From Ignavibacteriaceae bacterium (lineage in GTDB: Bacteria; Bacteroidota; Ignavibacteria; Ignavibacteriales; Ignavibacteriaceae), in the NCBI GenBank assembly GCA_031292455.1, contig JARLHC010000075.1, positions 1 through 64,000 of the forward strand: a DNA stretch of 64,000 nucleotides, given 5' to 3'. Of this stretch, positions 43,758 to 51,357 are shown piece after piece. The notes beneath the pieces are model-generated. The model did not search any database, had not been told where the DNA came from, and saw nothing but the letters and a program-made list of their open reading frames with translations. Position numbers and translations under genes: made by a program. Numbering within the stretch: the stretch's first letter is position 1; each line of letters starts with the position of its first letter.

Positions 43758-43788
43758 CTATCTGAGTTCTTAATCAAGTGTGAATCAT

Positions 43789-43862
43789 GCGCCCATAGCT
43801 CAATTGGATAGAGCAACAGCCTTCTAAGCTGTAGGTTAGTGGTTCGAGTCCACTTGGGCGTA
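43789..43862 (+). tRNA. tRNA-Arg (TCT anticodon)
   Basis: The acceptor stem GCGCCCA pairs with TGGGCGT, with a G-T wobble at the end. The anticodon loop TTCTAAG gives TCT, which reads AGA and AGG. The T arm is AGTGG-TTCGAGT-CCACT. Confidence 0.95.
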
Positions 43863-43893
43863 CGCTTTTTTAGAGCGGGAGCTCTTATAAATG

Positions 43894-43967
43894 GTGAGCG
43901 TAGCTCAGTTGGTTAGAGCACCAGGTTGTGGCCCTGGGGGTCGTGGGTTCAACTCCCATCGCTCACC
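43894..43967 (+). tRNA. tRNA-His (GTG anticodon)
   Basis: The acceptor stem GTGAGCG pairs with CGCTCAC. The anticodon loop TTGTGGC gives GTG. The encoded G at 43893 faces the discriminator C at 43967, as required for the extra -1 G of histidine tRNA. CCA follows at 43968-43970, so CCA may be encoded here. Confidence 0.96.
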
Positions 43968-44000
43968 CCATTTGTTCTTTTCTTAATATATTGTCCTTTT

Positions 44001-44072
44001 GGCCCCATCGTCTAGTGGTTAGGACATAGCCCTTTCACGGCTGTAACAGCGGTTCAAATCCGCTTGGGGTCA
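44001..44072 (+). tRNA. tRNA-Glu (TTC anticodon)
   Basis: The acceptor stem GGCCCCA pairs with TGGGGTC. The anticodon loop CTTTCAC gives TTC. The T loop is TTCAAAT. It is the last of the four clustered tRNA genes. Confidence 0.96.
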
Positions 44073-44249
44073 CTCTTAACCTTCATGGTTGTAAAATTAT
44101 GAGGGTTTTTCTTTCCCCTTATTGAGCTTGAGTTCGCTTCTTATTTGATTTGTATTCCCCGGCCTTAAATAAAATGCGTTTAGAAAATTTGCGTAATGAA
44201 GTGAAGAGCAATAAATAGTCTCAACGAAGTTAGTTCGTTTCCCGTTTTG

Positions 44250-45968
44250 TTACTTTAACAAAATCATCTTCTTTGTCTCGGTAAAACTTCCCGCTTGAAT
44301 CCTGTAATAATAAACCCCGCTTGGAATATTACCTGCATTCCATGTTAATTCATAACTGCCCGTTGGCTTCTCTTCATTAATTAACGTTGCAATTTCATTT
44401 CCTATTATGTCATAAACTTTAACTGTAACATGCCCCATGCTGCTTAAGGTATAACGTATCTTTGTGTTAGGATTAAATGGATTCGGGTAATTCTGATCTA
44501 ATGAGTATATCTCTGGTAATGTATTCACTACAACACTGACCACATCGGAATATTTAAATTTTCCGTCATTGTCTATCATTTTAAGCCGGTAGGAATATTT
44601 TCCTTTTGATTTAGAAGAATTATCAATAAAAGAATATGCTTTGGTAGAATTCGAGTTCCCTGAACCTTGTACTGAACCTATCCTCTCCCACGATTTATTC
44701 TCCTGCATCCTTTCAATTACAAACTGGTTATTGTTTATTTCCGTTGAAGTAGACCAGCTTAACTTAATCCCTTTGTCTGCTATAGTAGCAGTAAAAGTAG
44801 TCAACTCTACTGGTAATGGAATATCTGCCTTATTCAGAATTAATAGACCACTGTTAGGAATTACATACGTCCTTATAATATTATCACTCCCCGATATAAA
44901 AGTATATGCAGTATCTTTGTTTGTACCCTGGTCAATTATTGCCGCCTTCCAGTCAGGCGGAACAGTAACATCAATGGTTAATGGATAATTATATATCGGG
45001 TTAGTCAGAGTATCTGTAACATTTAGCTTTACAATGGTTGAAGTCTGCATTAAAATATCATACTGAAAACTTTCCCTCTCCTTCATATACTTTGTAATAT
45101 TTCCTATAGTTTCTATCCATACATCATTACTGTCGGATCTTTGTTTTAACCATTGGCAAACTGATGTCAGCCATTCTGTCGTCATTGGATACCATGCCCC
45201 CTGCTGAAGCATATAGGGCAATAAGGAAAAGGGAACTACCTCATGCGCCTCAAGCATTCCCCATCTTCCGGTTGTTATTGCATTTTGCATGTAGTTCTCA
45301 AAATCAACTAACTCATCATGATCAGCTTGAACTGAGTTTCTCGGCAAATTGAAATATTCTTCATAAGCGCCTATTGTATAAAACTGTGTGCCCGTTAAAG
45401 ATGAATCGATCGGAATACTCCCACCTGACCTTCCCGATTCATAAAACAATTGAGTATTACTTGTTACTGTTGAATCATATGCTAACGAAGGATATGCAAA
45501 TGATATACATTTCTGATTTGATATTTTCCCCTCTATTATCTTTTTTGATTGGTAAAGTTCGTATAATAACGTACCCGCTGTTAATGTATCTCCCGTCTGT
45601 ATTGTCGTAAGATCAACATGATCTACTGTATGAGATCCAATCTCATGACCGTCAAGCCCCATCGACTCGAATTGCTTCCATGTACCGTAATCCTCAATCC
45701 CTGGTAAATCTTCAGTTAATAAACTGGTTACAATAAAAAACGTCCCCTTAAATTTGAATGAATCTAAAAGAGGCGCTGCATAAGTATATTGCGACATGCA
45801 GCCATCATCAAATGTGAAAGTAAAAGCAGATTTTCTCCCGTCAGCCCATTTCTTTACAGTAGTTTGTCCGTATTCCCAATCCGTGGTGGAACCCGTAACA
45901 CCAAAATAAAATAAAAAAATTAGAACTGCCGTCGGAATCTTTACTTTTAGATTCGTAGAGTTACCCAT
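44250..45968 (-). CDS. T9SS-secreted polysaccharide deacetylase
   Basis: A protein of 572 residues. A signal anchor covers about residues 10-27. The NodB-like deacetylase domain (about 40-310) has the metal and catalytic motif FTFTFDDGCMSQY and the zinc histidines in GSHTVDHVDL. Next come an FnIII-like module (about 385-485, LPVELTTFTATIADKGIKLSW) and a C-terminal type IX sorting domain (LDQNYPNPFNPNTKIRYTLS, ending FTETKKMILLK). It should remove acetyl or related groups from a polysaccharide outside the cell. A stand-alone gene on the minus strand after the tRNA cluster. Confidence 0.9.
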   Translation of the reverse strand: MGNSTNLKVKIPTAVLIFLFYFGVTGSTTDWEYGQTTVKKWADGRKSAFTFTFDDGCMSQYTYAAPLLDSFKFKGTFFIVTSLLTEDLPGIEDYGTWKQFESMGLDGHEIGSHTVDHVDLTTIQTGDTLTAGTLLYELYQSKKIIEGKISNQKCISFAYPSLAYDSTVTSNTQLFYESGRSGGSIPIDSSLTGTQFYTIGAYEEYFNLPRNSVQADHDELVDFENYMQNAITTGRWGMLEAHEVVPFSLLPYMLQQGAWYPMTTEWLTSVCQWLKQRSDSNDVWIETIGNITKYMKERESFQYDILMQTSTIVKLNVTDTLTNPIYNYPLTIDVTVPPDWKAAIIDQGTNKDTAYTFISGSDNIIRTYVIPNSGLLILNKADIPLPVELTTFTATIADKGIKLSWSTSTEINNNQFVIERMQENKSWERIGSVQGSGNSNSTKAYSFIDNSSKSKGKYSYRLKMIDNDGKFKYSDVVSVVVNTLPEIYSLDQNYPNPFNPNTKIRYTLSSMGHVTVKVYDIIGNEIATLINEEKPTGSYELTWNAGNIPSGVYYYRIQAGSFTETKKMILLK

Positions 45969-46175
45969 TAACTATTTCCATTACGTGTCCATAAATTAGT
46001 CAATAATTCAATTATGATACAGCTTGCTATCATAAAGAATTGAATAAATCAATTAAACACTTAAATTTAATTAATATCAGTTTTATGCCGCAAATCATAT
46101 GCCACTTTTATTGCTCCCTTTTTCACAAAATTTCAGCTCTATTTTTATTAGTTATCTCTATTAATATTGGAATCA

Positions 46176-46480
46176 ATGAAAAACCTGAATTATCTGGCAC
46201 CTGATCCCGGAATAATTACAAAAAAAGAAATCAATGCTCCTCAGAAAATGGTTTTTAAAGCATGGAATAACCCGGATATCCTTATAAATTGGTGGGGTCC
46301 ACAGGGGCAATTCTATTACCATCCCTGAGTTTTACCTCAAACCCGGTGGTACATGAACCTTCCATATGCATGAGCCTGAAAAACCGGGATACCTTATCGG
46401 ATGCGTTTTTCTCAATATTATTGAACCGGAACTTATCTCCCCCTTAAAATTCCCCCGAATTAAGATGATTATCTCTATAC
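46176..46480 (+). pseudogene. Decayed AHSA1/SRPBCC-family gene
   Basis: From the ATG at 46176 the translation reads ITKKEINAPQKMVFKAWNNP and then INWWGPQGQF, the beginning of an AHSA1/START-like protein. The frame ends at a TGA after YYHP. In the +1 frame it continues as ITIPEFYLKPGGT, then a TGA where the family has Trp, then TFHMHEPEKPGYLIGCVF and IIEPELIS. So at least one frameshift and one nonsense change are present, and the C-terminal part is lost. The gene is dead unless a sequencing error explains both changes. Confidence 0.8.
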
Positions 46481-46597
46481 TGTCATTGGCTCTTCATACC
46501 CACAGAATACCCGCAGAATACCCACAGATACTATTTTTCCCCCTAAAATCATCACTTTCTCCTTTACCCAACGTCGTTTACATAGCAGTTAGTCTGG

Positions 46598-46771
46598 ATG
46601 GGGTTTATCGCCGGAAAAGATTGTAGCTTGGATTGGATTTATGAATTCCCTAATCCTGAATGTAGCGATTGTGGCTTTCAAAATTCCCTTAAAGCAGAAA
46701 TTCTTTTTTTTCAGTTATCTTCAGCTTTAAGGGAACTATACGATCATTTCTCAGATCAGTTATTTCCCCTT
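46598..46771 (+). pseudogene. Possible truncated DinB-like remnant
   Basis: An open frame gives DWIYEFPNPECSDCGFQ followed by a helical stretch (LSSALRELYDHFSDQL). The CSDCGF plus helix pattern recalls the N-terminus of DinB-superfamily proteins. The reading frame then runs into the convergent SnoaL-like gene and loses sense. I give it low weight. The rest of 45969-46771, outside this and the AHSA1 remnant, shows nothing I can name. Confidence 0.3.
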
Positions 46772-47293
46772 TTATTTATCATCCATATCACTCTTTGGCT
46801 TGGCACCTGCCTGGTTCATTGACATTGGATTAACATCTGAATTCCAGATTTCTGTTTTAATCTTTAAACTGCCGTCACTTTGCTTCTGCCATATATTTAC
46901 ATATTTCCCCTTATCAGTCATGGGTGTCGTCTGATTCGGCATGTTAAAGCTTAATTCGTAAGTGCCAATCTCGCAGATTATATCATTGTTTCCGTATACG
47001 TCCGTTGGCGTAGTTGTGAAACTATTATACGTGGTACCCATATCCATCTTCTTATCGCTCTCTAATATTGCATCCTTTCCTCTAACCATCGGAGCATAAC
47101 TTGGTAATGATATCGCATCATCTGTAAAATAATTATTCATCGTAGTATAATCCTTGGAAATAAATGCTTTATCATAGTCCTTATTCATGTTTTCAATCTT
47201 TGCCCGTACATCGGACATATCATTGTTCTGCGCCAATACATTCATTGCAATCAACAGAACAAAACACATCATCATTCCAAATCTTGTTCTCAT
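46772..47293 (-). CDS. Secreted SnoaL/DUF4440-like protein
   Basis: A protein of 173 residues. A signal peptide (1-21, ending NVLAQ) precedes an NTF2-like cone domain: VRAKIENMNKDYDKAFISKDYTTMNNYFTDDAISLPSYAP, then VRGKDAI and a WNSDVNP segment. DUF4440 proteins bind small ligands or act as isomerase-like enzymes; no specific function can be assigned. An AAAGGAGTTG ribosome site precedes the ATG. Confidence 0.82.
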   Translation of the reverse strand: MRTRFGMMMCFVLLIAMNVLAQNNDMSDVRAKIENMNKDYDKAFISKDYTTMNNYFTDDAISLPSYAPMVRGKDAILESDKKMDMGTTYNSFTTTPTDVYGNNDIICEIGTYELSFNMPNQTTPMTDKGKYVNIWQKQSDGSLKIKTEIWNSDVNPMSMNQAGAKPKSDMDDK

Positions 47294-47526
47294 ATTTCAA
47301 CTCCTTTATTACTTTTACTTATTATACACTTTTAATTTATTTAGAAATTTTTATTTCTTCCGTTGTAAGTGTCACAGTACAACTTAAATAGTCCGGCCGG
47401 TTTTAACGACTAACATCACTCCATTATCTTGCTGTTTATATTCTCAATTCCTCTGCTTATTTATTGAAATTATCTGTAATTAACATTAATTTGCATCTAC
47501 CTTAACACCCATGACTGGAGTCAACA

Positions 47527-48270
47527 GTGAATTACATCAGGTTTTTTTTCTATTCCGCAGTTGTATCTCTAATGATTTTAACATCTTGTAAAAAAGGGGA
47601 TCCTGGTCCCGCTGGTCCTCTCCTTTCAGGTAATCTGAGTGGTTTTTGTTATATAACTGATTCCCATGGTAATATCTCAAAAGATAACAGCGGAATTGTT
47701 GTTACCGCAGAAGGTTCTGGTATTGTCGATACAACCTCTTCTGATGGTCACTTTATCCTTTCTCGGTTATCTTCTGGAACATATACCATCTCGTTTTCTA
47801 AATCTGGATATTCTACAAATAAATATCCTGGATTCCAGTTTGTAGGTGGCGGTCAGGCTTTCTTGGGATATATGTCTGTTTTCCCTTTCCCCGATTTTAC
47901 TGTTTCACATATATCGGCAGCTATAACAAATGATAGTGTATTATCTATTCAGGGAACATTATCTGACTCAAGCTCCGATAATAGATACGTTCTGTTGTTT
48001 TGGGGAACTTCTCCCAAGGTTTCTTCCGATCCTAAAAATTATTTGTTTTGTAATACGCTCTTCCTCTATAATCAGTCTGTAACATTTTCAGAACAATGGA
48101 GTACTAATATTTTTTACGATAGGGGATTCGTAAAAGGTCAGACAATGTATATGGTTGCCTATTCTCTTTCAAATTCTTCCGGCAGCTATCTCGATTTAAC
48201 AACAGGAAGATATTATTATTCCGGTATTAGCCAGGTTTCCTCTAATGTCGTAAGTGTTCTCATACCCTAA
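47527..48270 (+). CDS. Lipoprotein with carboxypeptidase-regulatory-like domain
   Basis: A protein of 247 residues from a GTG start, with GGAG seven bases before it. A lipoprotein signal ends in LTSC (Cys21). A short GPAGP collagen-like stretch follows. Then comes a beta-sandwich domain near residues 35-105 (GIVVTAEGSGIVDTTSSDGHFILSRLSSGTYTISFSKSGY) of the carboxypeptidase-regulatory type. The rest is a second beta domain of unknown type. It probably sits on the outer membrane. It comes before the DUF4876 lipoproteins, which use a similar N-terminal domain. Confidence 0.75.
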   Translation: MNYIRFFFYSAVVSLMILTSCKKGDPGPAGPLLSGNLSGFCYITDSHGNISKDNSGIVVTAEGSGIVDTTSSDGHFILSRLSSGTYTISFSKSGYSTNKYPGFQFVGGGQAFLGYMSVFPFPDFTVSHISAAITNDSVLSIQGTLSDSSSDNRYVLLFWGTSPKVSSDPKNYLFCNTLFLYNQSVTFSEQWSTNIFYDRGFVKGQTMYMVAYSLSNSSGSYLDLTTGRYYYSGISQVSSNVVSVLIP

Positions 48271-48406
48271 TAATTTTTGTAAAATGACTATTAAAGTAAA
48301 TGTTAATAAAAAGAATATTCATTTTAACTATGGAACACTTTTTAGTATATTTTTTTCTAAATAACCTGCAAATCCTTTAATTTTAAGGAGATAACTGAAT
48401 TTGGAA

Positions 48407-48490
48407 TAGTACTAATTTGTTAATAATTTGTATATTACTAATACACATTATGATTTTTATAGTACTAAATCGTTAAAAATGTGTATATTA
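48407..48490 (+). promoter_or_regulatory. Two copies of a 31-bp promoter-region element
   Basis: TAGTACTAA then A/T-rich sequence then TGTATATTA occurs at 48407-48437 and again at 48460-48490, with four mismatches. Related single copies precede the other two DUF4876 genes. Copy 2 ends 38 bases before the TTG start. It probably holds the promoter or a regulator site of this gene family. Confidence 0.6.
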
Positions 48491-48528
48491 TATCAACACA
48501 CAATAATTTTTTATTGGAGGGCAAAGTT

Positions 48529-49623
48529 TTGAAATATTTCATTTTGGTTTCTTTGTCTCTTTTTTTCTTCCTATATGGATGCATGCAAAATCCTCCCGTC
48601 GTTAAGGATGGGAATGGTACTCTGGAACTAAAAGCAGTCTGGAATAAATCTCTTGATACCATTCCGGATCTTGCTCCTCTGCAGAATGCAAAAGTAATCG
48701 TCAGTTCTCAATATGGAATTCAGGTTTATTATACTGGATCGGATGGCTATTTAAGATTGTCTCACCTTCCTGCTGCAAGTTATAATATCGCTGTTAAAGG
48801 AGCCCATCCTAATGATCCCACCATTATTCTCGTCGCCTCTAATAGGGGTCTTAATATTGGCTCTGGTCAAACCTGCACATACACCGATACTGCCAAACCT
48901 GTTTCAAATTCTGGCATCGCAATAAATGAAATTTATTGTGCCGGACCAGTTAATAATATCTTTTATGTGTACGACCTCTTTTTAGAATTATATAATTCAA
49001 GTGATAGTGTTAAATATCTTGATGGTATGATGGTTATGAGGGTCTCTGGTACTAATAATGGAACTTATGGTCAAGGCGCTGATTGGTACCACACTGGAGT
49101 TATGCAGGGTGCTACTTATGCCTATAAATTCCCTGGAAGACCAGGAGAAAAAAACTATCCTTTTAATCCAAAACAGTTCCTCGTCCTGGCTGGTGATGCT
49201 GTCGATCATAGAAAAGCTGTTGCTACAAGTATCGATCTTTCTCATGCCGATTGGGAATTTTATAACCAGTATATGGCTGCAGATATTGATAATCCCAACG
49301 TTCCCAACCTTATTAATTTGCGGTCTGATAATACAAGTAAATTCTTGATTAATATGGTAAGCGATGTTGTCGCGCTCTCCTCTGGTGTCGATTCGGTATG
49401 GACAGATGGCATTGATATCAACACTGTAATTGATGCTGTTCAATATACTAACAATCCTGCTGTTCATTTAAAAACTATTGACGATCGTTTGGATAGAGGA
49501 CAGGCCCCTTGCCCTCCAAGATATAGCGGTCAATCAATACAAAGAAGAGAACCTGGAATGGATACAAATGACGGCGGCCTCGATTGGGAGATTATCCCTC
49601 GCCCTACACCCGGTTGGCAATAA
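48529..49623 (+). CDS. DUF4876 lipoprotein, paralogue 1
   Basis: A protein of 364 residues from a TTG start at 48529, with GGAGGG seven bases before it. The open frame extends back to 48481 but lacks a ribosome site there. The lipoprotein signal is KYFILVSLSLFFFLYGC (Cys19 lipidated). Residues 30-125 form a carboxypeptidase-regulatory-like beta domain. Residues 135-364 carry the DUF4876 core with GIAINEIYCAGPVNN, LFLELYNSSDSVKYLDGMMV and QSIQRREPGMDTNDGG, which resembles a lamin-tail-like fold. Its role is unknown. In other Bacteroidota such proteins often accompany TonB-dependent receptors, which are absent here. Confidence 0.85.
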   Translation: MKYFILVSLSLFFFLYGCMQNPPVVKDGNGTLELKAVWNKSLDTIPDLAPLQNAKVIVSSQYGIQVYYTGSDGYLRLSHLPAASYNIAVKGAHPNDPTIILVASNRGLNIGSGQTCTYTDTAKPVSNSGIAINEIYCAGPVNNIFYVYDLFLELYNSSDSVKYLDGMMVMRVSGTNNGTYGQGADWYHTGVMQGATYAYKFPGRPGEKNYPFNPKQFLVLAGDAVDHRKAVATSIDLSHADWEFYNQYMAADIDNPNVPNLINLRSDNTSKFLINMVSDVVALSSGVDSVWTDGIDINTVIDAVQYTNNPAVHLKTIDDRLDRGQAPCPPRYSGQSIQRREPGMDTNDGGLDWEIIPRPTPGWQ

Positions 49624-49636
49624 CCTATATTTAAAT

Positions 49637-49674
49637 TAACGTCGGCATTTAACTCGTTTTATATGCCGGCGTTA
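49637..49674 (+). terminator. Terminator hairpin after DUF4876 paralogue 1
   Basis: TAACGTCGGCAT pairs with ATGCCGGCGTTA (one G-T or mismatch position) around a 14-base loop, starting 13 bases after the stop. There is only a weak T-run. The same hairpin follows paralogue 2. Confidence 0.7.
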
Positions 49675-49676
49675 AT

Positions 49677-49810
49677 TACTCTTCATAGTAAAATTTACCG
49701 TACTCTTTATGATTCATTATTAATGCACTTGCATACGATTCGTCTTTCGGCTATACCAATTCTCTTCGAAATGTTGATTTAAAATGTGCTAGCGTTTCTT
49801 CATTAAACAT
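49677..49810 (-). pseudogene. Remnant of an FAD-linked oxidoreductase N-terminus
   Basis: On the minus strand a strong ribosome site (GGAGAAGGAG) leads into ATG at 49810 and MFNEETLAHFKSTFRRELV. An in-frame TAG follows, then PKDESYASALIMNHKEYGKF. The spacing FR-EL-P-D-Y-A is like the first 40 residues of berberine/GlcD-type FAD oxidoreductases. The rest of the gene is missing. A degraded second copy of its last part lies after paralogue 2 near 51084-51130, so this remnant was already there before the tandem duplication. The family match is tentative. Confidence 0.5.
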
Positions 49811-49878
49811 GTTATAACTCCTTCTCCTATCAATAACCTGCAAATTCTTTTATTCTAGAGGTATAATTCGGGTTCTAA

Positions 49879-49909
49879 TAGTACTAAAATGCTAAATATG
49901 TGTATATTA
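49879..49909 (+). promoter_or_regulatory. 31-bp promoter-region element of DUF4876 paralogue 2
   Basis: TAGTACTAAAA ... TGTGTATATTA, four mismatches to the copy at 48460-48490. It ends 30 bases before the TTG start. Confidence 0.6.
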
Positions 49910-49939
49910 ATTAATAATGTTATTTTGGAGGGCAAAGTT

Positions 49940-51034
49940 TTGAAATATTTCATTCTGGTTTCTTTGTCTCTATCTTTCTTCTTTTATGGATGCATGCAAA
50001 ATCCCCCCGTTGTTAAGGATGGGAATGGTACCCTGGAACTAAAAGCTGTGTGGAATAAATCCCTTGATACTATTCCGGACCTAACCCCTCTGCAAAATGC
50101 AAAGGTAATACTGAGCTCCCAATATGGAATGCAGATTTATTATACTGGATCGGATGGCTATTTAAGATTGTCTCACCTTCCTGCTGCTAACTATAATATT
50201 GCGGTTAGAGGAACCCATCCTGATGATCCAACCATTATTCTCGTCGCCTCTAATAGGGGTCTTAATATTGGTTCTGGTCAAACCTGCACATATACCGATA
50301 CTGCCAAACCTGTTTCAAATTCTGGTATCGCAATAAATGAAATTTATTGCTCCGGACCTGTTAATAATATCTTCTATATGTATGACCTCTTTATCGAATT
50401 ATATAATTCAAGTGATAGTGTTAAATATCTTGATGGTATGATGATTATGAGGGTCTCTGGAACTAATAATGGAACTTTTGGGCCAGGTGCTGATTGGTAC
50501 CACACTGGAGTAATGCAGGGCGTTACTTATGCCTATAAATTTCCCGGAAGACCAGGAGAAAAAAACTATCCCTTTAATCCAAAACAGTTCCTCGTCCTGG
50601 CTGGTGATGCTGTCGATCATAGAAAAGCTGTTGCTACTAGTATCGATCTTACTCATGCCGATTGGGAATTTTATAACCAGTATATGGCTGCAGATATTGA
50701 TAACCCCAACGTCCCTAACCTTATTAATTTGCGGTCTGATAATACAAGTAAATTCTTGATTAATTTAACGGTCGATATTGTAGCTCTTTCTTCAGGTGTC
50801 GATTCGGTATGGACAGATGGGATCGATATAAGCAATATTATCGATGCCGTTGAATATACTGGTAGTCCTGCTACTCATGTAAAAACTCTTGACGACCGGA
50901 TAGATAGAGGTCAGTTCCAATCTCCTCCAAGATATAGCGGTCAGTCTATGCAGCGAAGAGAACCTGGAATGGATACAAATGACGGTAGCCTCGATTGGGA
51001 GATCATCCCTCATCCTACCCCCGGTTGGCAATAA
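49940..51034 (+). CDS. DUF4876 lipoprotein, paralogue 2
   Basis: A protein of 364 residues, nearly identical in large part to paralogue 1. The TTG start at 49940 has the same GGAGGG site at the same spacing, and the lipobox is FYGC. Changes between the copies cluster in the region around residues 285-325 (NLTVDIVALSSGVDSVW, then DAVEYTGSPATHVKTLDDRID), which may be a surface loop. The DUF4876 core motifs are intact, so the copy is not a pseudogene. Confidence 0.85.
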   Translation: MKYFILVSLSLSFFFYGCMQNPPVVKDGNGTLELKAVWNKSLDTIPDLTPLQNAKVILSSQYGMQIYYTGSDGYLRLSHLPAANYNIAVRGTHPDDPTIILVASNRGLNIGSGQTCTYTDTAKPVSNSGIAINEIYCSGPVNNIFYMYDLFIELYNSSDSVKYLDGMMIMRVSGTNNGTFGPGADWYHTGVMQGVTYAYKFPGRPGEKNYPFNPKQFLVLAGDAVDHRKAVATSIDLTHADWEFYNQYMAADIDNPNVPNLINLRSDNTSKFLINLTVDIVALSSGVDSVWTDGIDISNIIDAVEYTGSPATHVKTLDDRIDRGQFQSPPRYSGQSMQRREPGMDTNDGSLDWEIIPHPTPGWQ

Positions 51035-51047
51035 CCAAAATTTACAT

Positions 51048-51083
51048 TAACGTCGGCATTTAACTTGTTTATATGCCGGCGTT
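51048..51083 (+). terminator. Terminator hairpin after DUF4876 paralogue 2
   Basis: TAACGTCGGCAT pairs with ATGCCGGCGTT around a 13-base loop, starting 13 bases after the stop. It is the duplicate of the hairpin at 49637. From 51131 to 51357 I see only the A/T-rich leader of the kinase gene. Confidence 0.7.
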
Positions 51084-51357
51084 CATTATTCTTTAAGTAA
51101 AATTTCCACGTACTCCTAATGACTTATGCATTTAACATTTTCCCCCGTTACAACTAAAATGTTTTAGATTGGTAAAAACTTTATTTATTTTACTTTCGAA
51201 AAAAGTTAGTCTTAACTTCTATACAATTTTCAAGAATAATAAATTTAATAAGGGAATTATTTATTATCCTGAATAAATTGAATTGATCAGTTTCCCCTTC
51301 AGGGAAATTAATATAGTGTGGGTTATATAATCCATGTAAAATTTATTGGAGGATCTT

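Larger units (their letters stand above)
48360..51130. repeat. Tandem duplication of a complete DUF4876 gene unit
   Basis: Two units, 48360 to about 49715 and 49832 to about 51130, match along their whole length: leader (AATAACCTGCAAAT), 31-bp promoter element, ribosome site, coding region, terminator hairpin, and a remnant of another gene behind it. Coding parts are nearly identical for long runs; the leaders have diverged more. The duplication includes the flanking DNA, so it arose by local tandem copying, not by transfer of the gene alone. Confidence 0.85.

Noticed and set aside
43682-44072. tRNA cluster as an integration site of a mobile element
   Set aside because: No integrase and no repeated tRNA 3' end is found in the window; the four tRNAs are intact and evenly spaced.
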